64,000 nt of DNA from Candidatus Mediterraneibacter vanvlietii (GTDB taxonomy: Bacteria; Bacillota; Clostridia; Lachnospirales; Lachnospiraceae): contig DXGZ01000127.1 in the NCBI GenBank assembly GCA_019113645.1, positions 1 through 64,000 on the forward strand. Direction: 5' to 3'. The stretch's first letter is position 1. Every line of letters begins with the position of its first letter. Under the pieces are notes generated by a model, which saw only the letters and a program-made list of their open reading frames with translations, had not been told where the DNA came from and searched no databases. Below are positions 9,648 through 19,700 of the stretch, in pieces. Position numbers and translations under genes: made by a program.

Positions 9648-10145
9648 CTATGCTTTCTTCGGGAACAGGACTCCGCGGTATCTGTTCAGACCGGCATAGA
9701 CGATCAGTCCGATTACTCCGCAGGAAATCACTTCTCCGATTCCCACTGTCAGCATCATGAATGGAATCGGAAGAGGATCCATATATCCGTATTTGAGGAC
9801 AAACGGAACAATGATCGTGTTGGCAAGAATCGGCGGCAGCGGAGCCAGATATCTGCTTTTATCTCTGAGCATCCATGTAAAGACCGCTCCGATCAGTGTC
9901 GCCAGACTTCCGAAGATAATATCCGGAAGAATACAGCCGCCCAGAATATTGCTGAGCAGGCAGCCTAAGAATACGCCGGGGATTGCAGCCGGAGTAAACG
10001 CAGGCAGTATGGTAAGAGCCTCGGATAAACGGACCTGAACCGGACCATAAGCAAAAGATGCGCCGACAAGTGTCAGTACTACATAGATGGCAGCGATCAT
10101 CGCCGCCTGTGCCACGAAGAGCACGTTGAGTTTGGATGTTTTCAT
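9648..10145 (-). CDS. queT: QueT-family queuosine precursor ECF transporter S-component
   Basis: AAMIAAIYVVLTLVGASFAYGPVQVRLSEALTILP, PGVFLGCLLSNILGG. Confidence 0.9.
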   Translation of the reverse strand: MKTSKLNVLFVAQAAMIAAIYVVLTLVGASFAYGPVQVRLSEALTILPAFTPAAIPGVFLGCLLSNILGGCILPDIIFGSLATLIGAVFTWMLRDKSRYLAPLPPILANTIIVPFVLKYGYMDPLPIPFMMLTVGIGEVISCGVIGLIVYAGLNRYRGVLFPKKA

Positions 10146-10155
10146 TTTTCTGATC

Positions 10156-10197
10156 TCCTTTAGTTTTGTTTTACGAGTGGAAGGTCTCGAACACTCG
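10156..10197 (-). ncRNA. Candidate preQ1-I riboswitch aptamer
   Basis: Minus strand CGAGTG-TTCGAGACCTTC-CACTCG-TAAAACAAAACTAAAGG: small hairpin followed by an A-rich tail; loop CCTT can pair with tail AAGG at the RBS; immediately upstream of queT. Confidence 0.6.
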
Positions 10198-10311
10198 ATT
10201 CATTTAACGCCGGGAATCGGCGGCAAGCCCGATAGACCTTGGTTTTCGCCTTAGCGTGCAAAGCAGGCTGCCAGTGACAGCCTGCGTGTAGTGGGCTTTG
10301 CAACGTGGGAT

Positions 10312-10340
10312 AGTATAACACGGAGAGGACTGAAATTCAA
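10312..10340 (-). promoter_or_regulatory. Putative sigmaA promoter of queT
   Basis: Minus strand TTGAAT - 17 bp - TATACT. Confidence 0.65.
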
Positions 10341-10407
10341 GCCGTACCCACAATTTCTGCCGTACCCACAATTTAATGTATTCTGCGGAGACTGTATTCT
10401 GCAGAGA
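10341..10407. repeat. Two adjacent pairs of short direct repeats upstream of the queT promoter
   Basis: GCCGTACCCACAATTT at 10341 and 10359 (18 bp period); TGTATTCTGCRGAGA at 10377 and 10393 (16 bp period). Confidence 0.8.
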
Positions 10408-10657
10408 TGTTCCGATATTTGTTAGCATCTGGAATCACTGGAATTTCTGAAATTTTATACAACAAAAAGTATATGTTAATTAATCCAAAGTGGCTGAAGG
10501 AAACTGAAAAAAACAATCTGACTGTTTTTTGGGGAAATAGGATTGGCAATGTGAACAAAAATGAAAATGTATTTTTATTATAAACTAACAAAGTGTCGAA
10601 GAAATGAAAAAACAGGATTGCTTTTCTACAGATGTGGTGCTATCATAAAACCACAAG

Positions 10658-10671
10658 GTTAACCGATTAAC
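10658..10671. promoter_or_regulatory. Putative LacI-family operator 1
   Basis: GTTAACCGATTAAC, near-palindrome with central CG, upstream of the LacI-type gene. Confidence 0.75.
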
Positions 10672-10690
10672 TTAACCGAAGGAGGTGTGA

Positions 10691-11710
10691 ATGAGACGAG
10701 TAACGATCAATGACATTGCAAGGGAATGTCATACTTCAAAAGCGACAGTATCGTATGTGATCAATGAACGGTACAACAAAGTTTCCGAGGAAATGGTGGA
10801 AAAGGTACAGCGTGCGATTAAAGAGCTGGGATATGTGCCAAGCTTGAATGCCAAGTCACTGGCAGGACGGGGATCGAATCTGATCGGAGTGATCATACCC
10901 CAGATGGATGTGAGTGAGAAGCTGATCTTTGACAATCCTTTCTATAGTGAGTTCCTCTCGGGAATTGAGTACTATTTAAGAAAGGCGGGATATGGGGTTG
11001 TATTGAGTGTAGTCACGAGAGATAATCGCTTTGAGGAGCTGGTGAAGAAGTGGAATCTGGACGGAGCTGTCGTGTTCGGGATTGATAATGATACGATGCT
11101 CAAACGCTTGGGAGATTACAAATTTCCGGTATTGTTGATAGACTCCTACATTACCAGCCCGGATTACTACAGAATGAATATCCGTGACGAAGAAGCCTGT
11201 TATGAAGCTACCAGGTATCTGATTAGAAGTAAAGGGAAAACCGCTCTGGTCACGGGACAGATCAGTAAGAGTAAACTGCTTGAGCAGCGTGCGGCAGGAT
11301 ACAGAAGAGCCCTTGAAGAGGCAGGGGAAGAATTTGACGAGACATTGATCTTTCAGGGAGACATCACATTTGAATACGGACAGGCGGCTGCGGCACAGAT
11401 CTTGGAGCGCGGGGACGTCAGCCAGATTCTTGCTACGGCAGACATATTGGCGAGAGGAGTGATCAACTGCCTGCAGAGCAGCGGAAAGAACATTCCGGAG
11501 GAGTATTCGGTGATGGGATTTGATGATACATATCAGTCAAGAAATATGTATCCGAGACTGACAACTGTCGGACAAAATATTTCTGAGCGTGGCGAGATGG
11601 CAGGAAGGCTGATCCTGAAGATCATCAACAACGAACAGGTAGAAAAAGAAAACTACATGGACTGTCAGATCATTGAAGGTGATACGACAGAAAAGAACTG
11701 TATTGTATAA
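10691..11710 (+). CDS. LacI-family transcriptional regulator
   Basis: MRRVTINDIARECHTSKATVSYVINERYNKVSEEM HTH; periplasmic-binding-like effector domain. Confidence 0.95.
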   Translation: MRRVTINDIARECHTSKATVSYVINERYNKVSEEMVEKVQRAIKELGYVPSLNAKSLAGRGSNLIGVIIPQMDVSEKLIFDNPFYSEFLSGIEYYLRKAGYGVVLSVVTRDNRFEELVKKWNLDGAVVFGIDNDTMLKRLGDYKFPVLLIDSYITSPDYYRMNIRDEEACYEATRYLIRSKGKTALVTGQISKSKLLEQRAAGYRRALEEAGEEFDETLIFQGDITFEYGQAAAAQILERGDVSQILATADILARGVINCLQSSGKNIPEEYSVMGFDDTYQSRNMYPRLTTVGQNISERGEMAGRLILKIINNEQVEKENYMDCQIIEGDTTEKNCIV

Positions 11711-11769
11711 AAGCCGCTCCGGCGGAAAACCGATTCTGCTGAAAGGCTCTGCTGCATACAATACAGTTC
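11695..11769. promoter_or_regulatory. 14 bp perfect inverted repeat spanning the LacI-gene stop codon
   Basis: GAACTGTATTGTAT (11695-11708) / ATACAATACAGTTC (11756-11769). Confidence 0.7.
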
Positions 11770-11801
11770 GAGATGGAACAGTAAATTTTTTTTGCGGGTT
11801 A

Positions 11802-11815
11802 GTTAACCGATTAAC
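11802..11815. promoter_or_regulatory. Putative LacI-family operator 2
   Basis: GTTAACCGATTAAC identical to operator 1, just upstream of the ABC permease RBS. Confidence 0.78.
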
Positions 11816-11828
11816 CTGGGAGGGCGTT

Positions 11829-12701
11829 ATGTACAGATCAAAGAAAAAGATTATTATCACGTTTTTACTTCCCAGTCTGCTGGGACTGCTGATATTTAAA
11901 GTGGGAGCAATGGTGTATTCGCTTTATATCAGCTTTACGGAGTGGAACCTCTTCGGAGATCCGCAATTTGTGGGACTTCAGAACTACATCGAAATATTTC
12001 AGGATGACCGCTTTTATGAGGCGCTGAAAAATACGATCTTATTCATTGTGGGATATCTTCCGATCGTGGTTGTCCTGTCACTGGGGATCGCACTTCTTCT
12101 GAATTCAAAAGTGAAAGGAGTGAATGCCTTCAGGGGACTCTTCTTCCTCCCGGTCATCACTTCATGGGTTGCGGTTTCCATGATCTGGAAGGGACTGCTG
12201 AATCCGGAATTCGGAGTGATCAACTCGATCATTGAGGCCTTCGGGGGGACAGGGCCGGCATGGCTCCAGAATCCGGTGTTTGTGATTCCTGCAGTCATCA
12301 TGGTCAGTGTCTGGAAGGACGTTGGATTCTTGTCCATAATATTCCTCGGAGGACTGCAGGGAATCTCCCAGGAATATTATGAAGCGTCAAGGATCGACGG
12401 GGCGAACAAGTGGCATCAGTTTAAGAGCATTACGCTTCCGCTTTTGTCGCCGACGACTTTTTACGCACTGATCATTACGATCATCAATTCATTCCAGGTG
12501 TTTGACCAGATTTGGATCATGACGTCAGGAGAGCCAACAGCAGATCTTGTTCCGGTCATGGTAACGGAGATTTATAAGAACAGCTTCCAGTACCAGAAGA
12601 TGGGATATGCAACCGCACTGTCATGGATCCTGTTTTTGATCATCATCGCAGTGACCATATTCCAGAATATAATGCAGAAAAAATGGGTTCATTATGAATA
12701 G
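11829..12701 (+). CDS. Carbohydrate ABC transporter permease (MalF-type)
   Basis: EYYEASRIDGANKWHQFKSITLPLLSPT EAA loop; ATG 11829 with RBS gggagg. Confidence 0.93.
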   Translation: MYRSKKKIIITFLLPSLLGLLIFKVGAMVYSLYISFTEWNLFGDPQFVGLQNYIEIFQDDRFYEALKNTILFIVGYLPIVVVLSLGIALLLNSKVKGVNAFRGLFFLPVITSWVAVSMIWKGLLNPEFGVINSIIEAFGGTGPAWLQNPVFVIPAVIMVSVWKDVGFLSIIFLGGLQGISQEYYEASRIDGANKWHQFKSITLPLLSPTTFYALIITIINSFQVFDQIWIMTSGEPTADLVPVMVTEIYKNSFQYQKMGYATALSWILFLIIIAVTIFQNIMQKKWVHYE

Positions 12702-12716
12702 GAAGGAGGAAAAACA

Positions 12717-13535
12717 ATGAAGACGGGAAAGAAAAAATGGCTGATCTATCTTTTGCTGGTACTGGGCGCGATCGTGATGATCATACCGTTTGGCTGGATG
12801 GTCATCGTAGCTTTTACAAAACCGGATATCACGTATCAGATGACGATTGAAAATATCCTGAACTCACTGTCATTGAACAGTTTTAAAACGTTGTTTACGG
12901 AATATAGCATGGTCAGATATGCGCTTAACAGTATCATTGTATCTGTCATCTCTACAGCTGGTCAGATCCTGCTCTGCGCCATGTCCGGATTCGTGTTTGC
13001 AAGGATCGATTTCAAGCATAAGGAAAAGATATTTATCCTTTACCTTGCGACCATGATGATCCCGGTACAGGCAACGGTGATCCCTCAGTATATTCTGATC
13101 AATAAGATGGGGCTGGTCAACACATATGTAGGACTGTTCCTGCCTGGCATATTCAATGCTTTCGGAACGTTCCTGATGCGACAGTATTTCATGAGCATCC
13201 CGAAAGCGTTGGAAGAAGCGGCCTGCCTGGATGGGGCAGGATATATAAGGATCTTTTTCCAGATCATGCTTCCGCTTGCAAAGACAGGGCTTGCAGTGCT
13301 GGCGGTCACAAGCTTTATGGGAGCATGGAACGACTTCCTGTGGCCATTGCTGGTATCATCGGATGACCTGCATACGACGCTGCCGCTGTTTTTGTCCCAG
13401 CTTCAGGGCAGATGGTATGTGGACTGGAGCGTGCTGATGGCGGCAACACTCATCAGTGTGATCCCGATCTTGATCGTCTATTTGTTTGCACAGAAATATT
13501 TTATTGAAGGTGTACAGAATACAGGTATTAAATAA
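12717..13535 (+). CDS. Carbohydrate ABC transporter permease (MalG-type)
   Basis: EEAACLDGAGYIRIFFQIMLPLAKTGLAV EAA loop. Confidence 0.94.
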   Translation: MKTGKKKWLIYLLLVLGAIVMIIPFGWMVIVAFTKPDITYQMTIENILNSLSLNSFKTLFTEYSMVRYALNSIIVSVISTAGQILLCAMSGFVFARIDFKHKEKIFILYLATMMIPVQATVIPQYILINKMGLVNTYVGLFLPGIFNAFGTFLMRQYFMSIPKALEEAACLDGAGYIRIFFQIMLPLAKTGLAVLAVTSFMGAWNDFLWPLLVSSDDLHTTLPLFLSQLQGRWYVDWSVLMAATLISVIPILIVYLFAQKYFIEGVQNTGIK

Positions 13536-13548
13536 GGAGGAAAAAACT

Positions 13549-14802
13549 ATGAAGAAAAAATTAATCGCAGGTATTCTCGGAGTTACAATGATAGCAGGAA
13601 TGATCACCGGATGTGGAGGCGGATCCGGTGAGTCGTCGGACGGAACAACAACGATCAAATACGCTACGTATTCTGCCGGACCGGATCATCTGGAGGATAT
13701 GGACGCCATGATTGCGGAATTTGAAAAACAGAATCCGGACATCAAAGTTGAGGTGGAAGTGATCGGATATGATGATTACTTTACAAAGCTCCAGACACAG
13801 GCGTCTTCCAATACACTTCCGGATGTATTTGAGATGAACTATGAGAACTTCAATACTTATGCGGGAAACGGAGTGCTTCTCGATCTGACGGAGATGGCTG
13901 AGAGTGACGAGGACTTTTCACCGGATATGCTGACAGGAAATACGTATGAATACTTCCAGAATGACGGAAAACTGTACGGGCTTACAGAGAAGGTGTCAGA
14001 TGTTGTGCTGTACTATAATAAGGATATGTTTGATGCGGCGGGACTGGAATATCCCCAGGCAGACTGGACATGGGATGACCTTCTTACTGCAGCTCAGGCG
14101 CTGACAAAAGATGGCGTATATGGATTCTATGCACCGGTAACATATAATGAACTGTACAAGGTAGTGGCACAGAACGGAGGCGCGCTCTTCGATGAGGACG
14201 GCAATCCGACGATCGATTCCGCAGAGAATGTGGAGGCTCTGCAGTGGATGCTGGACAAGATGCTTGAGTATCATATCCAGCCTACATCAGAGGAGATGAG
14301 CGGAAAGACACCGGAAGATATGTTCAAAAACAGCGAGATCGCAATGGAAGTTACAGGAAGCTGGATGGTGACCACGTTTGCGGACGCTCCGTTTGAGTGG
14401 GACATCGCCCTTGAGCCGGGAAATACTGATCAGGTACACCACGTTTTCGCAGACGGTATTGTGGCAAGCGCAAATACAAAGAACGCGGAAGCAGCTTGGA
14501 AACTGATCAAATTCCTCTCAACAGATGCTACCGCTGCAAAGATCCGTCTGGATTCCAGCTGGGATCTGCCGGCGACCAATGATGAGTCTGTCCAGGAACA
14601 GTATACTTCACAGGAGAAACCGGAGCACAGAGAAGTGATCTTTGAAGCAATGGAATCAGGAATCATGCCTCCGATGGTAGATCACTATGCAGAGGTACAG
14701 AACGCGATCAATGAAGAACTGAACCGTGCAGTGATCGGGCAGCAGTCAGCAGAGGAAGCACTGAAAGCAGCACAGGAAGAAGTTACAAATATTTTGAAAT
14801 AA
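13549..14802 (+). CDS. Extracellular sugar-binding lipoprotein (ABC SBP)
   Basis: Lipobox ITGC; SBP_bac motifs (VFEMNYENF, ITGSW-like VTGSWMV). Confidence 0.93.
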   Translation: MKKKLIAGILGVTMIAGMITGCGGGSGESSDGTTTIKYATYSAGPDHLEDMDAMIAEFEKQNPDIKVEVEVIGYDDYFTKLQTQASSNTLPDVFEMNYENFNTYAGNGVLLDLTEMAESDEDFSPDMLTGNTYEYFQNDGKLYGLTEKVSDVVLYYNKDMFDAAGLEYPQADWTWDDLLTAAQALTKDGVYGFYAPVTYNELYKVVAQNGGALFDEDGNPTIDSAENVEALQWMLDKMLEYHIQPTSEEMSGKTPEDMFKNSEIAMEVTGSWMVTTFADAPFEWDIALEPGNTDQVHHVFADGIVASANTKNAEAAWKLIKFLSTDATAAKIRLDSSWDLPATNDESVQEQYTSQEKPEHREVIFEAMESGIMPPMVDHYAEVQNAINEELNRAVIGQQSAEEALKAAQEEVTNILK

Positions 14803-14809
14803 TCGGTAC

Positions 14810-14851
14810 AATGCCGCAAGCCGCCTTTTGAACAGACTTGCGGCATTTTTA
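14810..14851 (+). terminator. Intercistronic terminator/attenuator
   Basis: ATGCCGCAAG ... CTTGCGGCAT followed by TTTT. Confidence 0.75.
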
Positions 14852-14876
14852 AAAAACAGACAGGTGGTAACAGGAA

Positions 14877-16745
14877 ATGCAGACAGGAAATTATACAGGG
14901 ATCGGACTGATCGGAAATGAGGATATCGCAGCGATCTATGCGGTAAATAATGGAATTGTGGACATCAACGGGACAGGGATCTATCATCTGTTCTATAAGG
15001 ATTATTCCCATGACCTGCTGCAGTCGGCGGTCACAATGATCAAAGCAGGAGACGGGATCTATTATGGGAATAAGATATGGCACGAATACACACATCCTCA
15101 TCACATCAGACCGCGGAAGACTTATGTAGAAGAACATTACCGTTATTGTGACGAATTCGATCTGGAAGAGATCGGGCTGAAACGAAAAGACACAGTGTAT
15201 GCTTACGGAAAGAACCGTCTGGTGTTTGAGACGGAAATTGAGAATATCAGCAAAGAGACATGTGAGATTAGCTGCTATGGGTATGCGGCGGTCAGGAACA
15301 CAAGAGAGATCGCGGTAGAAGGACTTCCGGGCGGTAAAACAGCAGTACATACGGGAAACGTCTATATGGGGATGGATACGCCGGTCAGCGAAGAGGTCTA
15401 TATTACCGAGGATTCTCCTACGGACTTTGCCTACCAGACTTTTCTGGATGTGCTGGAAGGGCGGCAGGACAGAAGCACCCGCATCACCGGCTGCAGGCTG
15501 GGATATGTTCAGGGAGGCAGGATGGTGGTTGCTCCCGGAGAGAAGAAAAAGATGGTCTGGGCACTGGTATTTGCGGACAGTGCACAGGAGCTGGCGGAAG
15601 AGCTGCAGATATCAGCCGGGGAAGACAAAAGAGGAGCAGCAGACAGATACTGGGATGCGTGGTTCCGCGAGGGAAAGATCCCGGCATCGGGAGAGGAGTT
15701 CGCGGATCTGGCGCTCACGAATCTGGCTGCGCTCAAGGCGGTATGCGTGGGAGGATACATTCCGGCAGACCTGACCGGTCACTATTTCTGCGACAAGATG
15801 CCCTGTTACTATGCGAGAGACTCTATTATGATTGCCAGAGCGTTCCTTGCGGCAGGACATACGCGAGAGTGCAGGGATATCCTGGGATACCTGATGGGAC
15901 GGAAGAGAAAGGAAAACGGGGAATTTTTCCAGAGGTACGATGGTCACGGAGAACCCAATGAAGGGGCGAACAATGATGTGTTCCATCAGATCGACTCCAT
16001 CGGATATTTCCTGAGGATCCTCTATGAATATATGGAACAGACCGGAGACCTGCTGGCAGATGAGACGCTGCTGAGAGAACTTACTGACGTGATCGATCAG
16101 GCGGAGTCAAAATACGGAATGGTCGGTCCGGAGGGCGGAGTAAATGAAGGCGTCTTCGGAGGGGCATTTATCACTTCATCCAACATGTTTATCTATGGAG
16201 GGATCCGGGCGGCAGGAAAGATCTTCGCGAAGCTGGAAAATGAGGAATATGAACAGAAATGTGGAGAGATCTGCAGACGGCTTTATGCAGGGATCCAGAC
16301 CACATTTAATGAGAAACTGGGAAGATACGATTACGGGTATGTACAGTATCATGACCATACAGTGAGAAAATACGATACGCCCCAGTATTTCGGACCACTC
16401 TACGGATATCCGGATGATGAGAACATGAAAGCGACGCATCGGTATTTTCTGAAATATGCTTCATTTTTTGAGGATGGGATCGGATATTCCGAGCAGGAAT
16501 ATCACCACGGTCCGTGGCTCTTCAATACGCTTGCATGCGCGGAATACTGCAAGAGATCGGGAGATATGGAAGAATACCGGAAAAAGATGGGCTGGGCGGC
16601 ACGGCACAGCAACGCTTACGGTATTTTTCCGGAGGCAGTGGACGCAGATGACGAGAATGTATGCGTGATCAATCCGCTGAGCTGGGCATGTGCAGAGTTT
16701 ACGGCGGCTTATTTTGGCGAAGGAGGATTCGACAGTGAAGAATAA
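14877..16745 (+). CDS. Six-hairpin (GH15-like) glycosidase, predicted
   Basis: N-terminal supersandwich-like region then alpha-helical repeats; YYARDSIMIARAFLAAGH, GPWLFNTLACAEY; sits in alpha-glucoside operon. Confidence 0.6.
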   Translation: MQTGNYTGIGLIGNEDIAAIYAVNNGIVDINGTGIYHLFYKDYSHDLLQSAVTMIKAGDGIYYGNKIWHEYTHPHHIRPRKTYVEEHYRYCDEFDLEEIGLKRKDTVYAYGKNRLVFETEIENISKETCEISCYGYAAVRNTREIAVEGLPGGKTAVHTGNVYMGMDTPVSEEVYITEDSPTDFAYQTFLDVLEGRQDRSTRITGCRLGYVQGGRMVVAPGEKKKMVWALVFADSAQELAEELQISAGEDKRGAADRYWDAWFREGKIPASGEEFADLALTNLAALKAVCVGGYIPADLTGHYFCDKMPCYYARDSIMIARAFLAAGHTRECRDILGYLMGRKRKENGEFFQRYDGHGEPNEGANNDVFHQIDSIGYFLRILYEYMEQTGDLLADETLLRELTDVIDQAESKYGMVGPEGGVNEGVFGGAFITSSNMFIYGGIRAAGKIFAKLENEEYEQKCGEICRRLYAGIQTTFNEKLGRYDYGYVQYHDHTVRKYDTPQYFGPLYGYPDDENMKATHRYFLKYASFFEDGIGYSEQEYHHGPWLFNTLACAEYCKRSGDMEEYRKKMGWAARHSNAYGIFPEAVDADDENVCVINPLSWACAEFTAAYFGEGGFDSEE

Positions 16746-19700
16746 TGAACGCAAAGTCAGACTGATAAATATGATAAGATCCTGCATCAGGGAAGAGGCA
16801 GAACTGATATTCCATGACCTCAAAGCGCTTCTTGAAACGGATGGTCTTGATTATCATGAGATGTGCATGGCGCTTTTCCTAACGGGAGAGTACACCAGGA
16901 TCAGCGGAGATATGAGTCTTTTTGAACAGAATGCTGACAGGATCGCATATCTGCAGGATAAGACAGAAGAGGAGGCTTACAAACCTCACTCACGGATGCT
17001 GGAAGAAACAGAGGAAGACAGAAAAGAAGGGCTCTACGGAGAAAATTACGGGATGGCATACGGCGCTCTGTATAACAGCAATCTCTTCGCGAAGAGAGAG
17101 AAGACGGCAAAAGCGCTGCATCAGATGAAAAATTATGCCTATGAACACTATACCTGTGCCGGGAAGCTGGTGGATGAAGAGCATGGGGACAGGGCGACCG
17201 CGCAGCTTCTGTGGATCTGCGTTCCATTCGGTCTGTTTACTCCGGAGGATCTGGTGCTGGTGGCGGCGCTGGACGAGATCTGTGATACCGAAAGGCAGGA
17301 GGATTTTGCCATGCTCGGGTGGTACTTTGCAGAGAAGGCAGATTACCGCAGGGCGAGAAGTTATCTGGCGCGGCTTGACAGTGAGGACGGGTTCATCCAG
17401 GCAGTAAAGGGGATCATTGAGGAGAAATTAAGGCTTTCGGGGATGCTCAGCGAAGCGCCGCTGATGCACGTGCCCTGCGGCAATTTCAACCGGTATTCTC
17501 ACCAGAATTACGAGAGGGATCCCTGGTTCCCGAAAGAGGGAGAAGAAGTGTTCCTCAATGTAGCGGCGTGGCCGGTCCGCCTGGAATGTATAGTGGAAGC
17601 GTACTGGGAAAGCTCAGCCGGAGAGCGGGGAGCTGCGGAAGGTGTTTACCAGCCGGAGTATGAGAACTACAGGTTCTCCATCGGGACATTTTCCGGCGGG
17701 GAAGAGATCACATATTACTTCCGTGCCGGGGAGTACTGCTCTGAGAAGTTTTCTTTTACGGTACTTGCAAAAGAGACGGTGACGGAAGCCGGAAGTATGT
17801 TTGAGAACGATTCGGAAAAAACACTGGAACTGCGGACTGACAGAGGAAAATGCTTCCTATGGATAGAGAAGAGAGAGAAAGGGCAGACCCGGTATTCGGT
17901 AACAGAGATTGGATCCGGAGAGTGCTCTACCCGGGAGGGAGAGTGGAGAGAATTTATTTTACACCGGGAGATCCCCGGATGGAGTGAGAGGATCCCAGTC
18001 AGGGAGATCGGTTTCTGGCGCGAGGGAGAGCGGATCTTCTCTTCTTTCATGAGCGCGGACGCGGACGCTGAAGAACGGTTCTATGGATTCGGGGAGCGGT
18101 ATAACCAGATCGACCAGCGGGGCAATGTGGTAGATGTGTATGTGTATAACCAGTATAAAGACCAGGGAATCCGGACCTATATTCCCATGCCGTATTTCTT
18201 AAGCTCCGGTGGGTACGGAGTCTGGCTGGATACGGAACGTTACACAGAGTTTGATATGTGTAGCGGAGGCAGGACATACTGGCAGGTGGAAGTACAGGCG
18301 GAGGGGCTGTCCTGGTACTGCTTCGGCGGAACGCCGAAAGAGATGATCAGTCAGCTCACTGTGGTTTCCGGAAGACCGGCGATGCTGCCGGAGTGGGCGT
18401 TTGGTCCCTGGATGTCCAGCAACAACTGGGACAGTGAAGCGGAAGTGAGAAAGCAGGTAGAACTGACGAAGAAGTATGATATCCCGTCAACGGTTCTCGT
18501 GATCGAAGCCTGGAGTGATGAGGCCACGTATTATATCTTTAATGATGCAGTGTATGAGGAAAACAGCGGAGAAAAAGGATTCTCTTATGACGAATTCCGT
18601 TTCCCTGAGTGGGGAAGATGGCCGGATCCGAAGGGTATGGTGGAATATCTTCACGAAAACGGGCTGAAATGCATTCTGTGGCAGATCCCAATCGTCAAGT
18701 ATATCAATTCTCTGCACCATCTTCAGCAAGACCGGGACGAGGAGTATGCGCTGGAACATGGATTCTGTGCGAAGAAGAAAGACGGGACGCCCTACCGTAT
18801 GCCGGAGGGATGGTTCACGGACAGCCTTCTCGTGGATTTTACGGACAGGGATGCAACGGACTGGTACATGGACAAGCGGAAATACCTGGTGGACGATGTG
18901 AAGATCGACGGGTTCAAGACAGATGGAGGAGAGTTTGTCTTCGGGGATGACGTACAGTTTTCAGATGGACGTACCGGCAGAGAGATGCGCAACGCGTATC
19001 CGAATCTTTATATTGGAGAGCATTACCGTTATATCCATGAGAAGAGGGAGGGGATTGTGTTCAGTCGTGCCGGACATACCGGAGCAGCAACCATGCCAGC
19101 ACATTGGGCAGGAGACGAGAGATCCACATTCTCGGCATTTCAGAGAAATCTGTGTGCGGGGCTGAACGCAGGAATCTCCGGGATTCCCTTCTGGGGATGG
19201 GATCTTGCCGGATTCAGCGGTGAGATCCCCAGCGCGGAACTGTATGCAAGGTCAGCTTCCATGGCGGCATTCTGCCCGATCATGCAGTACCATGCGGAGA
19301 GTAAGGCAGAGTTCAATCAGGACAGGACGCCGTGGAATATTGCAGAAAGAAGAAACGCTCCCTGGGTGATCGACGTGTATCGGTATTACGCGAAACTCCG
19401 CATGGCGATGCTCCCGTATATTACGGAACAGGCAGAGAAATGTGTGGAGACCGGCGTTCCTATGATGCGCGCCCTCTGGGTGGAATTCCCGGAGGACAGA
19501 CAGGCGGGAGCGATCTTTGACCAGTATATGTTCGGCGACGATCTGATGGCGGCGCCTATCGTAGAAAAAGGCAGGACAGAGCGTGAAGTCTATGTTCCAG
19601 AGGGAGAGTGGAGAAATATTTTTACAGGAGAAGTCTTCTGCGGAGGGAAAACTTATACGATGAAGGCGGCTGTGGATGAGATTATTGTATTGCAGAGGAG

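Noticed and set aside
10200-10300. Cobalamin or THF riboswitch in the queT leader
   Set aside because: Some CCACTG/GGGAA-like strings occur on either strand, but the ordered conserved boxes of those classes are not present.
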